Shown here one piece after another: positions 35,949 to 45,952 of a DNA stretch of 64,000 nucleotides. The position numbers were made by a program, and so were the translations under genes. The DNA comes from Asterella californica (Eukaryota > Streptophyta > Marchantiopsida > Marchantiales > Aytoniaceae): positions 35,215,501-35,279,500 of the forward strand of contig JAYKYS010000001.1 in the NCBI GenBank assembly GCA_036924285.1. The letters run 5' to 3'. Under the pieces are notes generated by a model. That model ran no database searches. It was not told the DNA's origin and was given only the letters and a program-made list of their open reading frames with translations. Position 1 is the stretch's first letter. Each line of letters opens with the position of its first letter.

Positions 35949-35960
35949 TCCACCCCCTCT
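35949..35960 (-). promoter_or_regulatory. Polypurine tract of element B
   Basis: AGAGGGGGTGGA on the minus strand directly before the 3' LTR. Confidence 0.8.
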
Positions 35961-35996
35961 GAACCTGCACATCCTCCGGTATGTGCCAGATCCAGA

Positions 35997-38900
35997 TCAA
36001 GACTCTTCAGCTTCAGCTTCAAATTCATCTTCAATCTCCATTGAGTCTTCAGCTTCATCCTCAGTAAGCTCTGCAATGTTCTGGTCCTCTCCTCTTCTTC
36101 TAAAGAGCTTGATTCTCTTCCCTGCGACTGGTATCTTGAGCACTGCACCATCTAACTCTCTCAAAGAGTATGTGGCATTATCATAAACTTCTAACACCAC
36201 ATAAGGTCCGAACCATCTCTTGGAAAACTTTCTGATAGCGCTATGTTGATTATCAAGACTACTATCATAGACTAACACCCAATCACCTTCCTTAACTGGT
36301 TTGGGTCGTAATCTATGCGTCCTATCAAATCTGCCTTTGTTTCTCTCTCTAGCAGTCTTTAACCTTTCCACAGCTTTGGCAACATCCTCAGGTCTTCGTT
36401 CTAACTGCTGGATCCTTAATGCAAGAAGATCCTCCGTACTTCTACCATCTTCCCATGGCAAAACATTCCAAGTAGGCACAACCTCCTCAATCGGCATCAC
36501 AGGTTTTTGCCCTAGTATCAACTCTGCTGGCATGTAACCTGTAACGGTACTATGAGTTGTACGATCTGCCCACAAAGCAAACGGTAGCAGTCTAGGCCAT
36601 TCACGGATCTTACCCTTGCAAGCTTTTACCAAAGCTTTGATGATTGGCGGATGACCTCTTTCGCTCTTGCCATTCCCTTCAGGATTGTAAGCAGTGGTTA
36701 ACGCCAACTTGATTCCCAATCGATTGAAGAACTCAACTGCTTCTTGTGAATCCAGCTCACCCCTATCTGCAGTGATCTTTCCCACACACCCATATCTACA
36801 AATAACATCTTCAAGTAGAAAGCGGCAGACACTAGCAGTGGTCTTCGTCCTCAGAGCACGGCCTTCGACTTGGTTAGATAGATCTTCTCTAGCCAAGACT
36901 AGATACCTCATTTGGCCAAGTCCAAATGGCATAGTTACCAGATCAACTACCCATTTGTAATGAATGGCTAAAGGATAAGTAGGATGCAATCCATCACGAT
37001 GACGTACGTTGGAATACATCTGGCAAGGTATACAGGATGAAACAAACTGTACTACATCCTTATACATACCCTTCCACCAATACTTCTCCTTCATCTTGGC
37101 AAATGTAGCCCAAACTCCTCTATGACCAGCCCATAAACTCTCATGGAACTCCTTGATCAGCTTCTGTTGCAATTCCAAGTCACATACTACTCGCTGCGGT
37201 ATACCTCCTTGTAGCTTAGGGCGCTTCCATAGATGTCCTCCATGTAAAAAGTAACCATAAGCTATTCTACGGATCCTCTTGAAATCTGCATCAGACCAGC
37301 CTTCTTGCCTTTCCAGTGAACTCAAATAACGCCCAAGATCCAACCACTCGCCATCATACATAGTTTCCTCAAATAACTCCAATGGAGCTACAAAACAGCT
37401 TCTATCTCTTCTAGCAAGAGCACTAGAATAGAAATCAGTTCCCACATCCTCCTGATCATCTATCATTTCCTTCTCACCGTAATACCTAGCCCTTGATAAC
37501 ATATCTGCCACAGGATTGTCTTTTCCTGCAATATGTCTAAACTCTGGGTTCAAGGACTTGATATATGCTATCCACCTCAACATAGCAATATCTGGAGTTG
37601 TACAGCTAGTGATCATTCCCAAGAGAGGTAAACAATCTGTCTCCACAACCACAGGTGCTCCTATCAAGTATTCCTTATCACTCTTCATCGCAGTAACTAC
37701 TCCCCATAGCTCTCTCTTGACCTGAGGGTAGTCTCTCTGCCGTGAACTTAATACCTTAGCACCAAAACGCACCACATATCTATTCCCATCCTCATCGTCT
37801 TGCCCTACAGCCCATCCAATGCCAATAGGACTAGTATCAACAGTAAGGATAACAGATCTACCCAACTCATATGTTACCTTCCGTAGAGTTGGTGGTGAAG
37901 CTAAAAGATCCTTCAACTTCCTCATAGACTCGCTTTGCTCCTCTTGCCACTGAAATCTTTGCCCCTTCCTCAGCAGCTTGTACAACGGATCTGCTACATG
38001 TGCAAAGTGTGGAATCCATATATGATAAAACACACATGCTCCTAGAAACCTTCTCACCTCAGTAACCGATCCACATGTCTCCTTCATCCTTCGGATGGCA
38101 TCAACCTTGTTTGGACAAGGTTTCCGACCATAAGATCCACACAGATGTCCCACTATTAACACCTCTTGTACTCCAAACACAGACTTGGCTCCTGATAAAG
38201 TCAAATGAACCTCTTCCAGTCGACTCAGTATCTTATCACAATCAGCTATGTGATCTGCTACAAACTTACGGCACCCCCTCTGATCTTTTACCTCATTCTT
38301 CTCCTCCTCAGCACATCCTTTGATCGGCACATCATCAAGGAATGGCATAGTTTTTTCAGGAATGAAATCCCTCAAAACTTTATTCATGCCATTCATCATA
38401 TGTGCTACAGAATTGGTAGCACCTTGTGGCAAGGTGCACATCCTTAGTAACCCCAAAGGTGTCCTCATTGTAGTCAAGTCTCTACTCTCAGAGGATAGTT
38501 GAAACTGATCATAACCTGAATATAAGTCTCCCATCGAATAGATAGCACGACCAGCAAAAGCCTCTGCAAACTCGTCTACAATAGGTCCTATACCCATATT
38601 CCTGATAGTCACCTTGTTAACTGGCTGCATATCTTGAATGAATCTCAAAGCTCCACTCTTCTTCGGAACAGTAAACCATCTGCTAGAATAGGGAGCTATA
38701 GATGGTTCCAAGATACCCATTCTAATCCTCTCATTGAGCAAGTCTATCAGCTTTGGCAGATGAGCTCTAGGCACAGGGATAGGACGTAGATTCCAAGGCA
38801 CATGCGGTATAGTAAAGATTACCATAGGTGCAACTACACTTGGATCTACACATCCTACTTCATGTGACTCAAACGCAAACGCCTTACCATGCCTAGATAG

Positions 38901-39503
38901 CATCTCCCTGAAGCTCTTCTTCTCTTGCTCGGTAAGAAATCCATCACCTCCAATCTTCAGCTCCTTCAGTGTTGTTTCTATGAACTGGTGTCCAATTCTT
39001 CTCGGTCCTCTGAGCGTTGGTTCTCGTGCAACTTGCTCCATCTTCTGATTGTAATCGAGTGGTAAAGGCAAAGCCACTGGTTTGACTTTCTTTGCCACTG
39101 ACTTGTACTTGGTCTCCACATACACCTCTTGTCGATCTATAAACTTATCAATTACATCATAAAGCTCCTTGGAGCTCACTCTCACCACTCTATCTACATC
39201 ATCTATAGAACTTTCTACTATAGATTTCAACTCCCCTATAGTATCTACCAAATACTGCTCTTCAAACACTCCAGATATGTATTCATCTTCTGCTAACTCT
39301 CCACTATCCCACAAAGACTGCTGTACATACTTCACATGTTGCCTCTCAAACCTCTTCAGATTCTTAACCTTCTTATAACACACTGATCCACATGATGTCA
39401 GTCCTAAGAAGCCAGTGGATAAAGCTTCCTGCTCTACTGGATCAGGCGAGAATTCTATCTCTACTGTACCGTTGAAGTCTCGCTCTTCAATGGTACCCTG
39501 CCA
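35997..39503 (-). CDS. pol: Gypsy B Pol: reverse transcriptase, RNase H, integrase
   Basis: The frame is open from the proposed shift site (39503) to TGA at 35997-35999. The first possible start usually picked, at 39383, is GTG, not ATG, and the frame stays open upstream into gag-protease, so expression by frameshifting is more likely than separate initiation. Counting from 39383, reverse transcriptase covers about 185-400 with D286 and F348-L-D350-D351 in place of the common YxDD. RNase H spans about 510-630 (D516, E558, D583, D627). Integrase has the HHCC set H747, H754, C784, C787 and catalytic D814, D873, E908, with 34 residues between the last two. RWFGPYVV follows near the C terminus. 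There is no chromodomain; the tail is acidic. The product copies and integrates the element. All catalytic residues are present, so it may be functional. Confidence 0.95.
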   Translation of the reverse strand, partial: WQGTIEERDFNGTVEIEFSPDPVEQEALSTGFLGLTSCGSVCYKKVKNLKRFERQHVKYVQQSLWDSGELAEDEYISGVFEEQYLVDTIGELKSIVESSIDDVDRVVRVSSKELYDVIDKFIDRQEVYVETKYKSVAKKVKPVALPLPLDYNQKMEQVAREPTLRGPRRIGHQFIETTLKELKIGGDGFLTEQEKKSFREMLSRHGKAFAFESHEVGCVDPSVVAPMVIFTIPHVPWNLRPIPVPRAHLPKLIDLLNERIRMGILEPSIAPYSSRWFTVPKKSGALRFIQDMQPVNKVTIRNMGIGPIVDEFAEAFAGRAIYSMGDLYSGYDQFQLSSESRDLTTMRTPLGLLRMCTLPQGATNSVAHMMNGMNKVLRDFIPEKTMPFLDDVPIKGCAEEEKNEVKDQRGCRKFVADHIADCDKILSRLEEVHLTLSGAKSVFGVQEVLIVGHLCGSYGRKPCPNKVDAIRRMKETCGSVTEVRRFLGACVFYHIWIPHFAHVADPLYKLLRKGQRFQWQEEQSESMRKLKDLLASPPTLRKVTYELGRSVILTVDTSPIGIGWAVGQDDEDGNRYVVRFGAKVLSSRQRDYPQVKRELWGVVTAMKSDKEYLIGAPVVVETDCLPLLGMITSCTTPDIAMLRWIAYIKSLNPEFRHIAGKDNPVADMLSRARYYGEKEMIDDQEDVGTDFYSSALARRDRSCFVAPLELFEETMYDGEWLDLGRYLSSLERQEGWSDADFKRIRRIAYGYFLHGGHLWKRPKLQGGIPQRVVCDLELQQKLIKEFHESLWAGHRGVWATFAKMKEKYWWKGMYKDVVQFVSSCIPCQMYSNVRHRDGLHPTYPLAIHYKWVVDLVTMPFGLGQMRYLVLAREDLSNQVEGRALRTKTTASVCRFLLEDVICRYGCVGKITADRGELDSQEAVEFFNRLGIKLALTTAYNPEGNGKSERGHPPIIKALVKACKGKIREWPRLLPFALWADRTTHSTVTGYMPAELILGQKPVMPIEEVVPTWNVLPWEDGRSTEDLLALRIQQLERRPEDVAKAVERLKTARERNKGRFDRTHRLRPKPVKEGDWVLVYDSSLDNQHSAIRKFSKRWFGPYVVLEVYDNATYSLRELDGAVLKIPVAGKRIKLFRRRGEDQNIAELTEDEAEDSMEIEDEFEAEAEES

Positions 39504-41833
39504 AAACCCCTAGACTCTCTAAACTCCTGAGTAATCTTAGGTAGTGGACGGTCTCTCAAGCTATCACGATTCCTCTCATGTTCTGCAGCAACGGTCAAAA
39601 ATTGAACAGCTCTTCTGCCATCTCTACTACGTATCCTAGCATAAGCTGAACCGTCATCCATAACTCGTGTCTCCATTCTAACAGCAGTAATGTAAGGCTG
39701 CCCTAGAATGATAGGATAGGTTGACATGTCCTGCACAAAGAAATTCTGAACATCGCTGATGTCACCCACAGTTACCTTGATGTTGGGGCAAGCACCATAG
39801 AGTTCTCCCCGCTGGTTGTTGGCAGCACGGATAAGCCACCCATGGTCGGTGTCTATAGGCCACCTCCCACGCTTGTATAGCTCCTTAGACATCAGATTAA
39901 TCTCTGAGCCATGATCAATCAATGCCACCACAGGTTCCTCTAGATCTCCCAGCTTCACTAAGGTCTCTGTGGTTGCTCTCGCCCAATGGTTGTGAGAATA
40001 ATGGCTCTTCTGCGATGCTTCCACCTCATCTTCAAACCTCACGTGCTGATCTGATCTCCCCTCTGATACTTGAGAGCAGTAACCAGCAATCTCATCTTCC
40101 TCATCCTCCGACAGTTTGGTCCCTAGAGCGTTAAGCGTAGCTGCTTCACCCAAGATCTGACGTTTCCTCTTGATGATATCTATGATAACCTCATGGAACT
40201 CACGCTTTGCAATCCCAAGAATCTCACCCAAGGTAAACTCAACCTTCCCATTCAAGATACGATTCTCTAACACCTGCTTCAAGTCTGTAGCAATCTCAAT
40301 GTCAGACTGAAGTTTGTATGCAGGCATCTTACCCTTCTCCTTGCTCCTCTCCTTCTCCTTTGGTGTTGTAGATGGTAGATCCTCCATAGTCTCCTCCCGA
40401 GTAGGTGTTGTCTCCTGCCTTGCCTCTGGTCTAGCCCTTTCACTCCTTGTAGCAGGTCGTTTGGCTGTAGAAGCCTCACCTGCATCCTCCCTCCTACGCT
40501 TTTCTTCTAGTACAGCTTCATGCTGACTTCTTGCAACATAAGCATGCACTGACATAGTATCCACAGGATCATTCCATCCTGTAGCTTCTCGAATTGAGTT
40601 GCCAACCCTTCGTAGCACATCCTTGTCTAGCTCTGTTCTAGCTACGGACCGCACTACATCAGACCACAACCCAGTAGTCCCTTTCTCTCTCTCCATCTCG
40701 ACTTTCACTCCACAGGTAGCAGCATTCACAAGAGAAACAGCATGTGATGCGGATATCTCATTCACAAGCCTCTTCATACCACCCTTTCCAAAGTTGGTTC
40801 CCAGCATCATCCCTGTCTCTCTCAGATGGATCTTACCATCTTTGAAGAAGATCAGATCCTTCCTCAATGCATCTGAAAACTCCCCACAATCTCTTCTTAC
40901 ATGGTCTAGGCTATCACACCATATACAACGATGAACAAAGCCTTCTCTCATCTGAGGTCTCTGCAGAGCAGGCTGTACATTCTGCTCCTTCTCTTCTAAC
41001 CTAGTGAGCTTAAGCTTAAGCTCCTTCATACCCTTAATCAACTCATCAAGCGGTGAGTCTTCCTCTCTAGCAATTACCAAAGCAGGCTTAGTAGGCAACT
41101 GCTTGACAGGAATTATCAGAGGTGCTGCTTCACTTACCACCACCTTGTCCCTTCTTCTCTGTCTCTTGGCCAGCAAAGAAACAGCCTCTTCGACCTCCTT
41201 CCAGTCAGTCTTCAATCCTCTCTCCTCACTCTTGTCTTCCAGCAACAGCTCAAGCTTCTCCTGAATAGTCACGTCCGCTGCTTGTAGGAAAAGCTCGGTC
41301 TTCTCAACCTCAAGTGTAAGCTTCTCTGTCCTAGAAAGCTGAGCATATTGACGATCAAACTCCCTTAACAACTCATTTACAGACAAACCTTTGTTAGGCT
41401 TCACCACCCACTCCAAGAACGTTCTCTTGGTCACCCTCTCTGAATCTTCAGTGTAGTACTCCTCCTTCAAAGCTCGCATAAAGCTCTCCCAACTCTGTCC
41501 TTGCTGCTGCTTGAGCTCCTTCACACGTCCACGAATCTCAGGCACAACAGCAAGCTCAAAGTTCTCCACCATCTCCTTCTCAGGTACCTTGTTCACCTCC
41601 ATCTCCCTAGCATAGTATCGCACATACTTGGAAATATCTGTCCCCTTGAACTGGTCCATCTGGTGCACCACAGATTGCAACGCCTTGGTTGCTAATACCT
41701 CCTTCCTCTCTGTGCTCTGCTGCTGCTGCATAAACATGGAAAAAGCTTGAAACATCTTCATCGTAGCAGCATCCAACTGAACAGGTTGCTGAGCAGCAGC
41801 AGCACCTCCACTTGATGATCCTTGGTTGGCCAT
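39461..41833 (-). CDS. gag: Gypsy B Gag-protease polyprotein
   Basis: A 790-codon frame begins at an ATG at 41831-41833 (MANQGSSSGG) and ends at TAG 39461-39463. Residues about 25-230 form the helical capsid-like part, rich in Gln, Glu and Lys. A CCHC zinc knuckle (C303, C306, H311, C316) follows. The middle (about 440-560) is charged and repetitive. The retropepsin domain has LIDHGSEINLMS with D640, and ILGQPYI near 710 as the second conserved protease motif. A His replaces the usual Thr or Ser after the catalytic Asp, and element A has the same. Protease therefore sits in the gag frame, and RT begins in the next frame. The frame is complete and undamaged. Confidence 0.95.
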   Translation of the reverse strand: MANQGSSSGGAAAAQQPVQLDAATMKMFQAFSMFMQQQQSTERKEVLATKALQSVVHQMDQFKGTDISKYVRYYAREMEVNKVPEKEMVENFELAVVPEIRGRVKELKQQQGQSWESFMRALKEEYYTEDSERVTKRTFLEWVVKPNKGLSVNELLREFDRQYAQLSRTEKLTLEVEKTELFLQAADVTIQEKLELLLEDKSEERGLKTDWKEVEEAVSLLAKRQRRRDKVVVSEAAPLIIPVKQLPTKPALVIAREEDSPLDELIKGMKELKLKLTRLEEKEQNVQPALQRPQMREGFVHRCIWCDSLDHVRRDCGEFSDALRKDLIFFKDGKIHLRETGMMLGTNFGKGGMKRLVNEISASHAVSLVNAATCGVKVEMEREKGTTGLWSDVVRSVARTELDKDVLRRVGNSIREATGWNDPVDTMSVHAYVARSQHEAVLEEKRRREDAGEASTAKRPATRSERARPEARQETTPTREETMEDLPSTTPKEKERSKEKGKMPAYKLQSDIEIATDLKQVLENRILNGKVEFTLGEILGIAKREFHEVIIDIIKRKRQILGEAATLNALGTKLSEDEEDEIAGYCSQVSEGRSDQHVRFEDEVEASQKSHYSHNHWARATTETLVKLGDLEEPVVALIDHGSEINLMSKELYKRGRWPIDTDHGWLIRAANNQRGELYGACPNIKVTVGDISDVQNFFVQDMSTYPIILGQPYITAVRMETRVMDDGSAYARIRSRDGRRAVQFLTVAAEHERNRDSLRDRPLPKITQEFRESRGFGRVPLKSETSTVQ
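39466..39509 (-). promoter_or_regulatory. Programmed -1 ribosomal frameshift signal (predicted)
   Basis: On the minus strand the heptamer G GGT TTT (39509-39503, written in gag-protease codons) fits the X XXY YYZ rule. It comes immediately after a TAG in the -1 frame (39512-39510), so the pol frame opens right there. Six bases later a hairpin begins: 5' arm 39496-39485, loop AGCGAGA, 3' arm 39477-39466, with 11 of 12 pairs formed. Slippage would pass from gag-protease into the pol frame at TGG (39503-39501). Element A has the same heptamer, spacing and hairpin. Function is predicted, not shown. Confidence 0.75.
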
Positions 41834-41880
41834 GATATCTGATCCTGCAACACTCCCAAGAAAACTCCCACCCTAGGTGT

Positions 41881-41898
41881 TTCACGTCGAGTTCACCA
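41881..41898 (-). promoter_or_regulatory. Primer-binding site of element B, tRNA-Trp type
   Basis: The plus strand reads TTCACGTCGAGTTCACCA, 17 of 18 matches to the remembered 3' end of plant tRNA-Trp. It lies 11 nt from the 5' LTR, as in element A. Confidence 0.7.
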
Positions 41899-41909
41899 AA
41901 AAGAGAGTA

Positions 41910-43282
41910 TGTCGGAGTGTGATCCGTCTACCTAGGAAAGCGCCGGGCTTCTGGCTGTGGTTGTTTACTCAAGAGGTTGGCTTTCAGGTCACAACAGGAG
42001 CTATAAAAACTCACACAGGAGTGTAGGATCCTCTGATATGCTCAAAAAGCGAAATTTAGGTCTTACTGGTAGTAATAGGCTTAAGCGGTGAACTTTGACA
42101 CTCAAAGAGAGGAAAACTATGAAGGTTTAGACCTCTAAACTTCCCCTACATGCAAATGAGGTACTACTGAACTCACAGACGAAGTTTCAACCTGAGATCA
42201 AATTCTGACACGGAGATATGAACAGAAAAGTTCTGAATAAGAGAATTATGGCAATTTCTGGTACCTAGACAGCTATTCAGACATAGAACAGAGAATTGGC
42301 TCAATGAATTTCAAATCTTCTCACAGTATTTGAAGTCTACAGGATGCTGAACATCCCTGTGAAGTTGGGACTCCTGAATGTTTGTAGAACTCCAGATCTC
42401 CTTCTCTAAAGTCGCTGCTCTAGATTAAGAGCTTTTCATACCCCCTCTGCTTCAGCGGCCGCCCTGAATTACTCAGTTACTCAAATGATCTGAAACTTTT
42501 TGGACAGTCGTAGCCCTCCTGACAGTGAACGCAACCACGAAGTTTTGAAGTGATTTCCTCAATTCTGCTGCAATTGGCACCGAAAACCCCAAAATCAACA
42601 AAAGTGACGCAGTTTTGGCACAATCCGAACTTCAATTGAGCATAACTCCTTGTTTATTGATCCAAATCGAGCAAAAATTTCACTGACAGTGCTTGGCACG
42701 ACGAGCTCTCTCTTCCTGTGTTCTCAGATTTCGAAGATCCCTCACCAATTGCTCGAACTCTCCTCTAGAGCTCTGTTTCTAAACTTAGAGTTTCACAAAA
42801 GACAAAAATGGACCAATGGGAGTTCATAGCTCCACTTGACTGTCCTTTTGTGCCTTAAACTACCTGGTAACTTATCTACACTCATAAGCTACCACGTCAA
42901 GCCCCCTAGAGTGCCAGCGTAAAACTTAAACTACCTAAAACGACACATAGCCCCGAAAAATAACTTAAATTAGCTACAAAGCGTGCATGGGTGACAAGTA
43001 AGTACAACCCATGAGCTCAAACCCCTATCAGCATGGAAACCCTAAGTTATGTACATTGAACGTCATAGACAAGTAAGAAGTCACTTGCACAAGCGCACAA
43101 ATGCTTGAACAAGATAACTAACATACTATCAGCCTACTAAGACTCAAAATAGTGTTAACACCGTATGCAAAGGTGTCAAACATATATATAAAGGACTAGA
43201 AGTAATATGAGCTAACTTCTAGAACTACCAAACCTAAGCGTCGGAGTAGAAGTCAAGCATGTAGCCGCCAAGTAGCGCGACA
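41910..43282 (-). mobile_element. 5' LTR of gypsy element B
   Basis: 1373 bp. A CATATATATAAAGG run (43181-43194) could provide a TATA box for leftward transcription, about 90 bases from the outer LTR edge. GCGG follows at 43283-43286 as the target duplication. Confidence 0.97.
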
Positions 43283-43390
43283 GCGGAGACTTCCTTGACG
43301 TCTTCTGCGCTGATCTACCTTCTCCCGACGCCTTCCTTCTGCTCTGATCGAAGTTAGACTAGATAGAGAGACAACGTTGTTCTCATCGAA

Positions 43391-44759
43391 GTGAAAATCC
43401 TAATTCTAATTATGCCACGAGTTTTTGACAGAAAACTTCTGTTGAAAACTATAGAGGACATTGTGGAGATGCGAGTGATATTAGCTTCCTCGAGTTCGGA
43501 TGAATCTGCCGAGAATGATATTGAGAGTGAGATTGAAAGTGAAATGAGCGAAGACGTCGCGAAGGAGGAGGTTGATTTGAGAAAAGAGGAGAATATGGAG
43601 AAGGTGATAAATTCTTCCGACGACGATGGGAGTTAGATTCTGATTCTGACGAAGAATTTATCGAATTGTATCGAGTTTTGACCACTTCTCGATATTTAGA
43701 AAGAGAAGATCAGTTCATCTTTTTTAAGAGCAAAGATTTCTACAAAAATTACTTTGAAAATCTTCCGGATGATTCTTTTAGACAGCTAATCAGGATGGAT
43801 AGACCTTCTGACTTCGCTATTTTGGTTTTCCAGATTAGTTGATATAGTGGAAACTCATTCCATTTTTTATAATCAAGCTCGGGTGAAACAAGCTCCTGTG
43901 TCTTTACAAGTAGTAGTTGCATTGGATCGATTTGACCATAATGACAATGGTGCTGCTCTAGGTTGTTCTCTGCTTCTCTGGGGGATTGGACACGGGACTA
44001 TGGTGCTTTACATGAAAAGAGTGATGCAGGCTTTAGAATCTACACTTGGAGGGTACATTTAGTGACCAAATCACGAGAAAAGAATAGCAATCTCTGAAGT
44101 CTTTGCCTCGAAAGGATTTCCTGATTGTATAAGATTGATAGATGGCACTTTACTACCTTTGTCTCATAGACCTCGGTTTGACGAAGAGACTTACTATGAC
44201 AGGAAGTATAACTATTCTATGAACGCATAAGTGGTTTGTTGTCACCGGAAACAAATTTTCTTCTTATTTGCAGGTATGCCAGGAAGCTACCAAGATATTA
44301 CATGTTTGCATAAGTCTCCTCTCTGGACACACATCGACAACGAGAGTCCATTGTTTGAGAGAGATCTATATTTATTCGGTGACTCAAGATATTCGCCATT
44401 GCCATGTCATCTCATTCTTTCATTCCGAATGGCCATAGGAGATAAAGACAAGCAAGATTTTAATACATGTTTAGCTCATGCTAGAGTCAAGAATGAGCAT
44501 TGTATTGATATACTGAAATCTCGATGACATTCTCTGAAACAAGTTCGCACGCAGCTGAAAACTAGATCAGAAAATAGACATGTAGTGAGATGGGTAGGAT
44601 GCTGTGCTGTGTTACACAATTTTCTATCCAGGAATCAAGACGAGTGGACGAGTGAAAGAAGACGGAGAGTTGATCAATCGAGCACGATACATAAGAAGAG
44701 GTTCGGAGAGCGAATGTGCCAAGCAATACGAGTGGAGTTTTTCGGTGAAATAGAATAGT
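43391..44759 (+). pseudogene. PIF/Harbinger DDE transposase, broken
   Basis: An acidic N-terminal part (43391-43636) is followed, after a frame change, by LPDDSFRQLIRMDRPS, the helical region before the nuclease core. Later pieces carry the DDE_4-type nuclease: LIDGTLLPL (first Asp, near 44140), LFGDSRYSPL (second Asp, near 44373) and KNEHCIDILKSR (candidate Glu, near 44495). HVVRWVGCCAVLHNF closes the core. In-frame stops occur at about 43843 and 44060, near 44230, and at 44525 where Trp after KSR has become TGA. It would cut and rejoin the transposon ends, but this copy is dead. The order of motifs and the neighbouring Myb-like gene support the assignment. Confidence 0.8.
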
Positions 44760-44989
44760 ACAAATTTATCTCACACATAATTGAAAACCAGGTGGTTTCT
44801 TATTCAAACCTTAGATATATGTAGATTGATTTTCATAAATACGAGGACCGAATATGAATTAAGATGATATTTTGTTCGCACTAGTCTATGATTTGACTCC
44901 TGCCTCAGATTTGATGTGCTCTCTTAGATATATTGTAGAGTGATTTTCATAAATACGAGGAGTAATTTTCATAAATACGAGGACAGGTT

Positions 44990-45640
44990 CATCAGGAATG
45001 TGGATTGTGCTCTCTGGATCGATCAAATCGCATCGCACCGGACTGTGCGATACGATCCGTGTCACATTGATTGCGATATGATTTCGGATCACACTGGCTG
45101 CGATTTGACCTTGACTGCGATATGATCTCGTATCGCACTGGCTGCGATTTGACCTTGTATGGATAAAATCCGATCGCACTGGACTGTGTGCTGAAAATCG
45201 CACTGAGTGCGACTATACACCGCACTCAGTGCGATCCACAATCTTAAACTTAAGCTGATCAGAACTCAGTGTTGAATACACCGCACTCAGTGCGACCGAC
45301 AGCGGCTAAACTTAAGGTGATCGGCACTCAGTGCTGAATATCGCACTGAGTGCGACCTTACACCGCACTCAGTGCGACCCGCATACTATAAAAAAATAAT
45401 AAAAAAGTAAAAGAATCGAACTACAATTCTCTTTCTCAAGTACTCAGTGCGACCCTAACATTAAATCGCACTAAACACTTCAATTTAATCCCCGACTCAG
45501 TGCGATCCGTTTCCCCGACTCAGTGCGACCTTAAAACCTCAATCGTACTAAACACTTCGATTTTATCCCTGACTCAGTGCGACCCGCTTCCTCGACTCAG
45601 TGCGACCCTAAAACATAAATCGCACTAAACAGTGAGAATT
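44990..45640. repeat. Array of CGCACT(C/G)AGTGCG palindromes between the two Harbinger genes
   Basis: Five exact 13-nt palindromes start at 45199, 45221, 45282, 45342 and 45364. At least five further ACTCAGTGCGA half-forms follow up to about 45610, and diverged relatives (CGCACTGG, GACTGTGCGA) precede from 45040. The array lies where the two genes converge. It could be a protein-binding array or a small satellite; nothing coding is evident. Confidence 0.85.
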
Positions 45641-45952
45641 TACCAAAGCTTACTCCAATTCGAAAGCTTACTCCAGTTCGAGACTTACCAAAGCGTCGTG
45701 TACTCCCGTAGAAGCAATGTAGATGAACTAGGAAAGGTGTTGATATCCCATAGTCGAAGTTTGTGTAATTGCGATCTATGGTTCGGTCACGGAAGTGTCC
45801 TTCCGCCTCTCTCTAACTCGTCTTTGAACACGCCCTCTGCAAGAAATCTTTTGGTGACCCGATCGACAAGCTTCTGCTAAACATTCAAAAATGTGTACAT
45901 GGGAGTACAAATGAATACAAGTACACGAACTTTTTATTCCGAAAAGCCTCAG

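Larger units (their letters stand above)
34576..43282 (-). mobile_element. Ty3/gypsy LTR retrotransposon B (young, structurally complete)
   Basis: LTRs of 1373 bp each (34576-35948 and 41910-43282) differ at two positions that I can find, so the insertion is recent. GCGG flanks both sides (34572-34575, 43283-43286), a 4-bp target duplication. The internal part has a tRNA-Trp-type primer site, a 790-codon gag-protease frame, a pol frame offset by -1, and a polypurine tract, all on the minus strand. The element has no chromodomain; the integrase has a D-D-34-E core, an ERGH motif and a GPY/F module. It has landed inside a Harbinger transposon. It is the best candidate in the window for a currently active element. 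Confidence 0.97.

Noticed and set aside
39383..39461. Independent translation start for pol at 39383
   Set aside because: The codon there is GTG, and the frame is open upstream into gag-protease exactly to a slippery heptamer, so frameshifting explains it better.
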